A stretch of 64,000 bases of DNA from Caballeronia sp. dw_276 (GTDB lineage Bacteria > Pseudomonadota > Gammaproteobacteria > Burkholderiales > Burkholderiaceae): the NCBI RefSeq assembly GCF_018449635.1, contig NZ_JAAVUV010000006.1, positions 248,001 through 312,000 of the forward strand. The letters run 5' to 3'. The position numbers and the translations under genes were made by a program. Below, in pieces: positions 20,617 through 27,943 of this stretch; position 1 is the stretch's first letter; each line of letters starts with the position of its first letter. The notes beneath the pieces are model-generated. The model had not been told where the DNA came from. It saw only the letters and a list, made by a program, of their open reading frames with translations, and made no database searches.

Positions 20617-21213
20617 ATGCCGTTTAATTTTCCGATTTTCCTGACGTGGCTGCGAATCGTGCTGATTCCGCTCGTCGTGGGCGTCTTCTATTTGCCGGAC
20701 ATGATGATGAGCCCGGACCATCGCAATCTGGTCGGCATGGTCGTCTTTGTGCTCGCCGCGCTGACCGACTGGCTCGATGGCTACATGGCCCGCAAGCTCA
20801 ACCAGACCTCGGCATTCGGCGCGTTTCTCGATCCCGTCGCCGACAAGCTCATGGTCACCGCCGCGTTGCTGATTCTCGTGCAACTGATGCGGCTGAATGC
20901 GGTGATTGCGCTTGTCATCGTAGGGCGTGAGATCACCATTTCTGCATTGCGTGAATGGATGGCGCAGATCGGGGCATCGAAGAGCGTGGCCGTGAATTCG
21001 CTCGGCAAGTTCAAGACCGTCTGCCAGATGGTCGCGATCCCCATGCTGCTTTTCTACGGGCCGCTGAAGATTTCGGGTACGCCAATTGTCATCGATACAC
21101 GCGTTTGGGGACTCTGGCTGATCTACGTGGCCGCGTTTCTCACGGTCTGGTCGATGCTCTATTACATGAAGCTCGCGTGGCCGCAGATTCGAGAGCGCGG
21201 CGGCATGCTGTAA
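20617..21213 (+). CDS. pgsA: CDP-diacylglycerol-glycerol-3-phosphate 3-phosphatidyltransferase
   Basis: A 198-residue integral membrane enzyme making phosphatidylglycerol phosphate, the committed step to phosphatidylglycerol and cardiolipin. The CDP-alcohol phosphotransferase motif is complete: DGYMAR, then G, D and D in FGAFLDPVADK (residues about 54-80). Several hydrophobic helices follow. It lies just upstream of the tRNA cluster, downstream of uvrC. Confidence 0.96.
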   Translation: MPFNFPIFLTWLRIVLIPLVVGVFYLPDMMMSPDHRNLVGMVVFVLAALTDWLDGYMARKLNQTSAFGAFLDPVADKLMVTAALLILVQLMRLNAVIALVIVGREITISALREWMAQIGASKSVAVNSLGKFKTVCQMVAIPMLLFYGPLKISGTPIVIDTRVWGLWLIYVAAFLTVWSMLYYMKLAWPQIRERGGML

Positions 21214-21267
21214 TGGATTGTGAAAGAGTTGATTGCAGCAAATAGTGATGGGGCACATACAAAGCTC

Positions 21268-21296
21268 TTGACACTAAAGTTGGGCTTCTCCATAAT
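21268..21296 (+). promoter_or_regulatory. sigma70 promoter of the tRNA-Gly genes
   Basis: TTGACA (21268-21273) and CATAAT (21291-21296) are separated by exactly 17 bases. Transcription would start near 21303, about 88 bases before the first tRNA-Gly. Confidence 0.8.
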
Positions 21297-21390
21297 CTCG
21301 TTTCTGTCGGATGCACGCGAAACAACACACCGCAACGCGGCGTCTGATGAAGTACAAAAGCAGTAAATTGGCAGAAGAAGTCGGCAAGAT

Positions 21391-21466
21391 GCGGGAGTAG
21401 CTCAGCTGGTAGAGCGCAACCTTGCCAAGGTTGAGGTCGCGAGTTCGAGCCTCGTCTCCCGCTCCA
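21391..21466 (+). tRNA. tRNA-Gly (GCC), copy 1
   Basis: A 76-base cloverleaf including an encoded CCA end. The acceptor stem GCGGGAG pairs with CTCCCGC, the anticodon loop is CTTGCCAAG, and the T-loop is GTTCGAGC. It is identical in sequence to the second copy 59 bases downstream. Confidence 0.96.
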
Positions 21467-21525
21467 GATTCAAAGGTCGTCGGCAATGGTAAGTCGACGA
21501 TTAGCAGTAGATTGCAAGGCAAGAT

Positions 21526-21601
21526 GCGGGAGTAGCTCAGCTGGTAGAGCGCAACCTTGCCAAGGTTGAGGTCGCGAGTTCGAGCCTCGTCTCCCGCTCC
21601 A
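21526..21601 (+). tRNA. tRNA-Gly (GCC), copy 2
   Basis: Identical to copy 1 over all 76 bases, with a few identical bases (GGCAAGAT) also preceding both copies. Anticodon GCC. Probably processed from the same transcript. Confidence 0.96.
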
Positions 21602-21602
21602 C

Positions 21603-21630
21603 AAAAAGGGGAAGCAAAGCTTCCCTTTTT
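21603..21630 (+). terminator. terminator after the tRNA-Gly pair
   Basis: AAAAAGGGGAAGC and GCTTCCCTTTTT form a hairpin with a three-base loop and a T-rich tail, starting 2 bases after the second tRNA. Confidence 0.88.
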
Positions 21631-21704
21631 GTTTGGTGCCTTGATTCATGTGCTGGCTGGATTGGTTTGTCAGATACGGTACGTTTTATGTAGCCCCCGC
21701 TTCT

Positions 21705-21778
21705 GGCGCGATAGCAAAGCGGTTATGCAGCGGCCTGCAAAGCCGTTTAGGCCGGTTCGACTCCGGCTCGCGCCTCCA
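21705..21778 (+). tRNA. tRNA-Cys (GCA), prophage integration site
   Basis: A 74-base tRNA with encoded CCA. The acceptor stem GGCGCGA pairs with TCGCGCC; the anticodon loop reads CCTGCAAAG with anticodon GCA. The last 52 bases (from 21727) are repeated exactly at the right prophage end, so the 3' part of this gene is supplied by the phage and function is restored after integration. Confidence 0.95.
21727..21778 (+). repeat. attL, 52-bp core repeat
   Basis: Identical to 62209-62260. It covers the tRNA-Cys gene from the anticodon stem to the CCA end. The first mismatches are at 21726 and 21779. Confidence 0.95.
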
Positions 21779-21791
21779 AGGTTCAAACGCG

Positions 21792-21817
21792 AAAGCCCTG
21801 ATTACTCAGGGCTTTTT
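21792..21817 (+). terminator. terminator after tRNA-Cys (phage-derived)
   Basis: AAAGCCCTG and CAGGGCTTT form a stem with a six-base loop and T tail. Because it is inside attL, it came with the phage and replaces the host terminator now found at 62273. Confidence 0.9.
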
Positions 21818-21832
21818 CTTTGTCTGAGCCGT

Positions 21833-21846
21833 TTCCATATATGGAA
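21833..21846. promoter_or_regulatory. repressor-type operator in front of the integrase
   Basis: TTCCATATATGGAA, a perfect palindrome extended by T and A to 16 bases. It fits the pattern TTCCNYATRNGGAA of the operators at 31927-31987, and lies 106 bases before the integrase start. Confidence 0.6.
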
Positions 21847-21952
21847 ATGCGCCGTCTAAAGTGGTAAAAAGCCCTCTCTAACCACTCGAAAAACATGCAA
21901 AACCACGCGCAGATCGGCTCATTGGCCGTTGGCGTGAGTTTTGTAGCGGGCT

Positions 21953-23113
21953 ATGTCGACAAAGAGATTGCGTCCATCTGGGACGTGGGAATACACAATC
22001 CGCCGCAAGGGCCTGCTGCCAAAGCCACTTTCGCTCACGTTTGAAAACGAGGATGAAGGCGACGCATATGTGAGGCGTATCGAGCAACTGCTCGATGCCG
22101 GCATTCTTCCGGAGGACCTGGTCGCCCGACGCGGAAGTGTCGTCACTGTCGACGATGCGATCCGCGCTTATCTAGGTAAGGTAGCGTTGCCGGCGTCTGA
22201 CGTCTCGCTGCTGAATACTTTGTTGGAGCGATGGAAAGGGCAGTCGCTTACGTCCGTCAACTACGATTGGACTGAGCGTTGGGTCACGGCCATGAAGCGA
22301 CGCGACGTAATGGCTCCATCCACGATCCGCCACTATGTCGGTGCGCTCGCACGATGTTTCGACTGGACGGTCAAAAGCGGCAATCCGTCTCTGCCGATTA
22401 ATCCATTGCGGCTGCTGCCTAAGCGCTATGCGACATACACCGATGAGGACTCGGCCGCTGTGAAGAGCCAAGGCAGGGAAGGTAAAGAGGACATCGAGCG
22501 GGATCAGCGACTATACGGTGACCCGGAGCAAGCGGTTCGCGCCATCCTTGCTAAGGTTAAGCCGGAGAACCGGCAGCGAGCCTTCGAGCTTCAGTACCGC
22601 CCCGCACTCGTATTTCTATTCGAGCTCGCGCTGGAATCCGCAATGCGGTTGCGAGAGATGTACACGCTTTCCCCGCAGCAGGTCGATATCGAGCGCCGGA
22701 CGGTTTTCTTGGATAAAACCAAGAACGGAAGCAAGCGCCAGGTGCCGCTCACTACTGTGGCGATCGCGGCGTACCAAAAGTACGTCGAGCTGGTCAAGGC
22801 CGGCGATGAGGAAATGGAGGGGTTTGCGTTCGATAGCGACCGGCTTTTCCCGTGGTGGGACGGCAGTCGTGACGCGAAAGCGTTGGCGAAGGTGACCGTG
22901 TTGCTGTCGGCGCAATTTGGCCGGATTTTCGACGGCGCGGGCTGCGGAGAGGTGACGTTCCATGATCTGCGTCACGAGGCAACGTCGCGGCTCTATGAAA
23001 AGACCTCTCTGTCCGATGTCGAGATTGCCAAGATCACCGGACATTCGAGCACGAAACTGCTGATGCGCTATGCAAATTTACGGGGTAGCAATCTTGCGGC
23101 ACGTCTTTGGTAA
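21953..23113 (+). CDS. int: phage tyrosine-family integrase
   Basis: A 386-residue site-specific recombinase. The first catalytic Arg is in ESAMRLREMY (about residue 230), the H-x-x-R pair is in HDLRHEATSR, and the final His and the Tyr nucleophile are in TGHSSTKLLMRYANL. The N-terminal part would bind arm sites; the SAM-like core-binding domain covers about 65-145. The gene reads inward from attL, as expected for a tRNA-Cys integrating phage. The ribosome binding site is weak. An operator-like palindrome lies upstream, suggesting repression in the lysogen. Confidence 0.95.
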   Translation: MSTKRLRPSGTWEYTIRRKGLLPKPLSLTFENEDEGDAYVRRIEQLLDAGILPEDLVARRGSVVTVDDAIRAYLGKVALPASDVSLLNTLLERWKGQSLTSVNYDWTERWVTAMKRRDVMAPSTIRHYVGALARCFDWTVKSGNPSLPINPLRLLPKRYATYTDEDSAAVKSQGREGKEDIERDQRLYGDPEQAVRAILAKVKPENRQRAFELQYRPALVFLFELALESAMRLREMYTLSPQQVDIERRTVFLDKTKNGSKRQVPLTTVAIAAYQKYVELVKAGDEEMEGFAFDSDRLFPWWDGSRDAKALAKVTVLLSAQFGRIFDGAGCGEVTFHDLRHEATSRLYEKTSLSDVEIAKITGHSSTKLLMRYANLRGSNLAARLW

Positions 23114-23179
23114 TGGCGAAAGTCGTTAGATTTTCTGGCGCGCCAAAGGTACCATATGGCAGAATCCGGCCGAGAACCT

Positions 23180-23926
23180 ATGAAACTACCTATCCGCCTC
23201 AAGAGCGAGCCGATTGTCGATGCGATCTTCGAGATCCGCTTCGCGGCTAAAACGCAGATTGCGAGCATCTTGCCCGGCTACCTTTACTCAACGCTTGGCG
23301 GAACGAGTGTAGAACGGTTGTCAGCCGCCGATATACCTGAGGCAATCCGCGTTTCCGACGCCAATCTGCGGGCGCTTCCGACGCAAAAAGTGTTCATTGA
23401 CAAGTTTTATATCCTGGTGGGTGACGAATTACTCGGAATAGGTTGTCAGCTTCCGTACCCTGGCTGGGCCGAGTTTCGCCCTGTCATTGAGAAGGTATTG
23501 AACACGGTTCACGCTTTAAAGTTGGTCTTGTCGGTGCATCGGTACTCGATGAAATACGTGGATGTTTTGCCCGCGAAGGATTCAGGTGAGGCGTTGTCGA
23601 TGCTCGATCTCGGAATCGAACTCGGCGGCCAAAAATTAAAGCACGAAAAATTCCAGCTTAGAACCGAATTAGTGCGCGGAGCGTTCATACATGTAGTCAA
23701 CTTAGTTGGATCAGCGCAGATGCTGATTGCCAATCAACCGCAGCGAAATAGCGGCGCGATCGTCGATATTGACTCCATCTGCGACCTGTCGCCGGCGATG
23801 AGGTTTGAAAGCTTTTTAATGAAATTGAAAGCGTCGGCTGACGAGATACACGAAGCGAACAAAGAACTGTTTTTTGAGCTGTTGCAGCAGGAAACCGTCA
23901 ACTCTTTGGGGCCAGATTATGAGTAA
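23180..23926 (+). CDS. TIGR04255-family protein, function unknown
   Basis: A 248-residue protein that begins MKLPIRLKSEPIVDAIFEIR, the characteristic opening of the sporadically distributed TIGR04255 family, and continues with the family-like segments LGIGCQLPYPGW and VHRYSMKYVDVLP. No catalytic motif or membrane segment is visible. ATG 23180 fits the family; ATG 23156 would add eight residues. It overlaps the next gene by 8 bases. Codon use is more AT-rich than in flanking phage genes, suggesting separate acquisition. Position next to the integrase is typical of prophage accessory (often defence) genes. Confidence 0.75.
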   Translation: MKLPIRLKSEPIVDAIFEIRFAAKTQIASILPGYLYSTLGGTSVERLSAADIPEAIRVSDANLRALPTQKVFIDKFYILVGDELLGIGCQLPYPGWAEFRPVIEKVLNTVHALKLVLSVHRYSMKYVDVLPAKDSGEALSMLDLGIELGGQKLKHEKFQLRTELVRGAFIHVVNLVGSAQMLIANQPQRNSGAIVDIDSICDLSPAMRFESFLMKLKASADEIHEANKELFFELLQQETVNSLGPDYE

Positions 23927-24278
23927 TTATGTGCTTGTAGGTGCCGAACCGATGGTGGACGTGTCTCCAAGTCGAGCAATGCCTTGGATTTTTGCCGCCA
24001 GTATCGCGGCAGTAAGCATCACTGCAGCGGGGGCTGCTGGGTCAGTGTCCGATCTTGCGAAAGTTACTTTGGCCAGCGCTCGCCACGCCTCATACGTGGT
24101 TGACCAGATTGCTGATACAGCCTTAATAGGCGGTGAAACCTCGTTTGACGTTGCGGACGGACATTTTGAGGCGAGTATGACTGCTTTTTACGGTCATCTG
24201 CTCCAAGCTCAACAGCCGTTGGGACACGAGTTTGAAGCCGTCTTGGCAAAGAATCTTTGGGATCTTTACGCTGACTGA
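23919..24278 (+). CDS. small single-helix protein in the TIGR04255 cassette
   Basis: A 119-residue protein I do not recognise. Residues about 21-42 (AMPWIFAASIAAVSITAAGA) form one hydrophobic helix, probably a membrane anchor; the rest is soluble and helical. The start ATG at 23919 lies inside the end of the TIGR04255 gene, and the stop overlaps the next start as TGATG, so the three genes are translationally coupled. A membrane-linked partner of the neighbouring proteins is a reasonable inference. Confidence 0.6.
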   Translation: MSNYVLVGAEPMVDVSPSRAMPWIFAASIAAVSITAAGAAGSVSDLAKVTLASARHASYVVDQIADTALIGGETSFDVADGHFEASMTAFYGHLLQAQQPLGHEFEAVLAKNLWDLYAD

Positions 24279-24871
24279 TGATGCAATTCAGTGCCGAAAA
24301 ATTAAAAGATCAAATCCCGTTCTATCTAACGAAAGAGAGGCAAGAGGGTTTGATGAAGGCGCTGGAAGATTTTCCTCGGAAGATCGACTACTACCTTGAC
24401 GACTATAAAGATGATCTGTTGCAGGGGGATGGTTGGACGGCGTTAGATGTCATCCAATTTGAAACGGGCGACCGAAAAAACATCCGCGGGATAGTCTTAT
24501 CCAATAGTTGCGACATCAGCGAAGCAAACGAAAGGGCGCTTCCACCTCGCCTAGTGTTTGCGCCTCTAATACGCCTACAACGCTTCGTCGAGGCGTTGAA
24601 GGTTGAGGGACTTAAAAACGAGACGATAGAAGCGAAGTTGACGTCAATCCGAAATCAAGAGGTCACGACTGTTTTTTACCTTCCCCAAGGTGGTCAGCTA
24701 GATAGTGAGTACATTGCGCTTCTGGATGATCTGCATACCATTCCCGTCAAGCACTTCGCTGAAAAAGGTGATCGAACTAAGCTGTTCACTCTTGGGATGG
24801 CTGGCTTCTACCTTTTTTTGTTTAAGTTGTCGGTTCACTTCTGCCGATTTCACGAAAACGTAGCTAGGTAA
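24278..24871 (+). CDS. unknown third protein of the TIGR04255 cassette (possible PemK-like barrel)
   Basis: A 197-residue protein. The central segment IRGIVLSNSCDISEANER and the end GMAGFYLFLFKLSVHFCRFH give me a faint resemblance to small beta-barrel proteins of the PemK/MazF type, but no motif proves it. No signal peptide. Two ATG codons stand in tandem at 24278 and 24281. It ends the tightly coupled cassette; the next gene is 179 bases away with its own -10 box. Confidence 0.6.
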   Translation: MMQFSAEKLKDQIPFYLTKERQEGLMKALEDFPRKIDYYLDDYKDDLLQGDGWTALDVIQFETGDRKNIRGIVLSNSCDISEANERALPPRLVFAPLIRLQRFVEALKVEGLKNETIEAKLTSIRNQEVTTVFYLPQGGQLDSEYIALLDDLHTIPVKHFAEKGDRTKLFTLGMAGFYLFLFKLSVHFCRFHENVAR

Positions 24872-24950
24872 CGATTCGGTGCTCTGCAAGATTCGCGGCA
24901 AAGAAACGTAGGCGCCCGAATGTGGCCATCCTAGTACGTTCAAAATTGCG

Positions 24951-24980
24951 TGCCGTTTTGGCTCTGAACGCTCATATAAT
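24951..24980 (+). promoter_or_regulatory. candidate promoter of the membrane-protein accessory gene
   Basis: A perfect TATAAT at 24975-24980 with a weak TGCCGT 18 bases upstream, 70 bases before the start codon at 25051. The -35 half is poor. Confidence 0.45.
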
Positions 24981-25050
24981 GCGCGCACACAACGGCCGAC
25001 TTAGTCGTGCGCCATATCTTCGTGCCAGGTTCCAATGAAAGGATTGGTCA

Positions 25051-25740
25051 ATGAGCGATATTTTAAGCTGGCTGCCGAAAGGCGCGCTGGGTTGGATGGC
25101 TTTAATCGCCGGCATCTTTGTTTGGCCCTTAGTCCAGGCAACTATTCGGGATCGTATTTCTAAGCCGGCGGCAACGTGGGCTGCTCGAAGTGCACTATGG
25201 CTAGTAACGTCGGGCTTCCGAAGTAGTCGGGACCGGCTCTTCCGGGATGTAGCTCAGCGAAAAATCGAACCGGCGAGCGTCACTCTTTATTTCTTTCTTG
25301 CGTTATGTGCTTCGCTTTGGCTGGGCTATTCGGCCGCCATCTTCAAAAATGCGGATCTGTATGACGGCTCATATGAGCAACGGATTTTGTCGATGACGGA
25401 TGAAGAGGCTGCCATCGAAAGCAAGTTAGTTAAAGAAGAACGAAATCATATTGGGCGGGTTTTGGTAATTGCGAACTTCGGCGGAAGTGTTCTGGTGTTC
25501 GTTATGGTATTTTCCGCTGCAATACGCCGAAGGATCGTGGCGAACTCGGTCAGACGTTTTGACCATCTGTTAGCCGTTTGTGCGCCTTCATTATCGTTTC
25601 AAGAGGAGCGCGAGATAAGGGCGGCGTTCGCAATGATGGGCTCCTATGAAAACTATGTACAGGTTATTGACTACTTGTTAGCGAAGGGAACCACTGAGTC
25701 GGTTGCCCCCGCGCCAGTAGAAAACGCTGATTTAGTTTGA
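25051..25740 (+). CDS. three-helix membrane protein, accessory
   Basis: A 229-residue protein with hydrophobic helices at about residues 13-31, 78-98 and 137-157. The middle loop is acidic and the C-terminal 70 residues are soluble. I do not recognise a family. It stands alone between the TIGR04255 cassette and the convergent early operon, 18 bases from the facing gene and without a terminator between them. Superinfection exclusion is one possible role, by position only. Confidence 0.6.
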   Translation: MSDILSWLPKGALGWMALIAGIFVWPLVQATIRDRISKPAATWAARSALWLVTSGFRSSRDRLFRDVAQRKIEPASVTLYFFLALCASLWLGYSAAIFKNADLYDGSYEQRILSMTDEEAAIESKLVKEERNHIGRVLVIANFGGSVLVFVMVFSAAIRRRIVANSVRRFDHLLAVCAPSLSFQEEREIRAAFAMMGSYENYVQVIDYLLAKGTTESVAPAPVENADLV

Positions 25741-25758
25741 CCGCAGTACCGCCCAAAC

Positions 25759-26085
25759 TCATGCCACTGCGACGCTAGGGATCTCAGGCAAGGTAGGCAA
25801 CACGCGCGCTCGCCGTCCAGGTCGACGACGATCGTGCGTATTGAATTGCCGTACGATAGCCTTAGCAAGCTTTTCATCTGCTTCCGGCTCAAAAGCTCCC
25901 TGAAGCCTGGCATTCGACTGTTCCTGAATCTTCTTGCGGAGGAACGAAAGCACGTCATCTTCAAGGAAAACCCATGCCCTACCGATCTTCGCGCCTGGCA
26001 GCTCGCCAGTGCCTGCGATTTTCAGAACGGTGTTGCGATCAACCTTGAGCAGCTCCGCACATTCAAGCAGGTCGTAGGTTTTCAT
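25759..26085 (-). CDS. excisionase-type helix-turn-helix protein
   Basis: A 108-residue protein whose N-terminal 50 residues (YDLLECAELLKVDRNTVLKI, then GAKIGRAWVFLEDDVLSFL) match the MerR-like winged HTH of the excisionase / helix_turn_helix_17 family. The C-terminal half is basic and unstructured. As last gene of the leftward early operon and nearest to the integrase it may direct excision. It overlaps the upstream gene by four bases (ATGA). Confidence 0.7.
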   Translation of the reverse strand: MKTYDLLECAELLKVDRNTVLKIAGTGELPGAKIGRAWVFLEDDVLSFLRKKIQEQSNARLQGAFEPEADEKLAKAIVRQFNTHDRRRPGRRARVLPTLPEIPSVAVA

Positions 26086-26444
26086 GGTTTGGCTGCTCGT
26101 TGTGCTGCTGCCTGAAATGCAGCAAGCGTTTCTGCGGCGCGGAAACCATACGACGACGGTTTAGCCTCCGGTGCCTTCCCGCAGATGCACCAGAACACGT
26201 CCATCCTCTTTCGCTCGCTCATCATCCGAAAGTTTTCTATCTTTCCCTGCCTCGCCAGTTCTGCAAGCGCGGCATCAATCAAGCCCTTGCTTGTTTGCAG
26301 GGCCCGCGCGAGTGCGGTCTTTGGCTGGTGACCCATAATCAGCGCGTCTAGGATCTCGGCCTGCAAAGTTGCTTTGTCTCGCGTAAGTTGCACATGTCCA
26401 CGCGCGTCAACGATGCGAGCGACACGCGATGGGTTATCAATCAT
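26082..26444 (-). CDS. winged-helix-like DNA-binding protein
   Basis: A 120-residue protein with a helix-turn-helix-like centre (LIMGHQPKTALARALQTSKG followed by LIDAALAELARQGKIENF). The C-terminus is Ala-rich. I placed the start at ATG 26444, just behind the stop of the small membrane peptide; an in-frame ATG at 26477 is possible. The target is unknown. Confidence 0.6.
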   Translation of the reverse strand: MIDNPSRVARIVDARGHVQLTRDKATLQAEILDALIMGHQPKTALARALQTSKGLIDAALAELARQGKIENFRMMSERKRMDVFWCICGKAPEAKPSSYGFRAAETLAAFQAAAQRAAKP

Positions 26445-26449
26445 CCATC

Positions 26450-26587
26450 TCACGCTGCATCTCCTGAGCGAACCCATTCCGCGTGCATCGCTGCGGGCCG
26501 GTTAATTTGGATGAAGTAACCGAGCGAAAGTGCGATCACAGATGCGACTGCGAACCATGCGATAAACAGTTCGATCACAAGATTCAT
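26450..26587 (-). CDS. 45-residue membrane peptide
   Basis: A short gene starting MNLVIELFIAWFAVASVIAL: one hydrophobic helix at residues 3-26 and a short polar tail. It has one of the strongest ribosome binding sites in the window (AAGGAGGTGA, three bases before the ATG), and its start overlaps the upstream stop (ATGA). The good SD and tight coupling argue that it is translated. Function unknown. Confidence 0.65.
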   Translation of the reverse strand: MNLVIELFIAWFAVASVIALSLGYFIQINRPAAMHAEWVRSGDAA

Positions 26588-27411
26588 CTTTCACCTCCTT
26601 GGAACGACTTCGCTTGACCGACGTCTTCGATCGGCTCGCGCGAAAAGACGAACGCGTCAGCCGCATCGATCGCGGCGTGCAGCTTCGGCTCCGCGTTGGC
26701 GGTAAGTCGATGGCGTCCGGCAACTGCGCGTACCTGATCAACCAGGTCGGTGATCACCACATCCGCTTTCCCGGCCTGCTCGATCTGTAGGTCTAAAGCA
26801 GCTTGCACAACGTCAGTCGTGAGGTTGGCGCCGGTAGGAAGGCCAAGGGCTTGACGAACGACGGTCAAGGCACTCAGCGCGAACTGCGCGTCGCGGAGCT
26901 TCTCCTGCAGTTCCTTAGGCGTCGGCCTGGTGAAGAGCCCGCGAGCGGCCTTCGGACGCTGTCCGTTCCACTCGCGCGAGTCGTCACGCCATACGGGGGA
27001 GCCGTCAAAAGGATAAGTGAACAGGTATTGCCAGTGCGCCGGCTGATCGTCGGTCGTCGCGTCGGCCTTGGACGTCGACGTGAACCAAGGGCGGGACGAT
27101 TGCGTGAGCACCGAGCGAAGGTAAGGCGGCCACCACGCATCTACGTCCGGTGTGAGCATCTTGTCTGTCGTGAGCACGGCGGTAACCGCGGTTGCGTGGA
27201 TGGCGCGCAGCTCCATCTCAGCCGGCGGCGTACGGTGCTGATCAAAGACTTTCCGAACCGCATTCCAGAATCCGGTCGCGGCCTCGTCAAGCGTGACATC
27301 ACTATTGATGTCTACCGTGCCGTCGCCTCGCACGGTCACGAGTGGCTTCCCCGTCTTATCACTGTAGATGTGCATAGCGGTCGGTACGTATTTGCTCGCT
27401 TCGTTATTCAT
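26584..27411 (-). CDS. early-operon protein of unknown function
   Basis: A 275-residue soluble protein. Central aromatic segments (VDAWWPPYLRSVL, HWQYLFTYPFDGSPVWRDD) and a helical C-terminal half are visible; no motif points to an activity. It lies between the membrane peptide and the repeat-bearing protein in the leftward operon. Confidence 0.6.
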   Translation of the reverse strand: MNNEASKYVPTAMHIYSDKTGKPLVTVRGDGTVDINSDVTLDEAATGFWNAVRKVFDQHRTPPAEMELRAIHATAVTAVLTTDKMLTPDVDAWWPPYLRSVLTQSSRPWFTSTSKADATTDDQPAHWQYLFTYPFDGSPVWRDDSREWNGQRPKAARGLFTRPTPKELQEKLRDAQFALSALTVVRQALGLPTGANLTTDVVQAALDLQIEQAGKADVVITDLVDQVRAVAGRHRLTANAEPKLHAAIDAADAFVFSREPIEDVGQAKSFQGGER

Positions 27412-27421
27412 GGTCGGTTCC

Positions 27422-27943
27422 TCAACACGACGTCGGCCGCAACGCGCGGTCGAGCATCATTAATCCGGTTTCAAGTTGGATGCCGGCTGTGCCAGCCCAT
27501 GTGCGCGCTTCCTGTGCCGCCTTGTGTCGGCTATAGCTGCCGACTTCGTCGCGCATGAGGTCGAGCAGCTCGACGTCGGCCGCGAGTACGACGTCCTCAG
27601 TCAACTGGCGGATCTCGATGCGAAGTGCGTTGATCCGCGCAAACATGGCGAGTCGTGTTTTCGACTCGCCTTCGTCTTTCTGGATAGTCGTTCGCCGCGC
27701 GAGCGGCGCATCGTCTTTCTGGATCGCTTTGGCGGGCGTCAGCCCGTTGCTGTCGTCGGGCCGCGCCAGCGGATCGACGTCCATCGTCTCGATCGCTTGG
27801 GCGGGCGCAAGCCCGTTGCTGTCGGAGTCGGAATTCAAGGTATGCGCCGGAACGGAGCGGAGTTTTGCGAGCGTCCCGCGTTTTCCCGCGTGTTGTCGCT
27901 CTTGCGCCAGCGGGTGTGGGGTAGAAATAGCCGCGCGAACCAT
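27422..27943 (-). CDS. early-operon protein with a tandem peptide repeat
   Basis: A 173-residue protein of unknown function. Its N-terminal half is low-complexity and carries two copies of a repeat (SNGLAPAQAIETMDVDPLAR and SNGLTPAKAIQKDDAPLARR). The C-terminal half (residues 95-173) is predicted helical. It overlaps the ParB-like gene by one base. Confidence 0.55.
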   Translation of the reverse strand: MVRAAISTPHPLAQERQHAGKRGTLAKLRSVPAHTLNSDSDSNGLAPAQAIETMDVDPLARPDDSNGLTPAKAIQKDDAPLARRTTIQKDEGESKTRLAMFARINALRIEIRQLTEDVVLAADVELLDLMRDEVGSYSRHKAAQEARTWAGTAGIQLETGLMMLDRALRPTSC

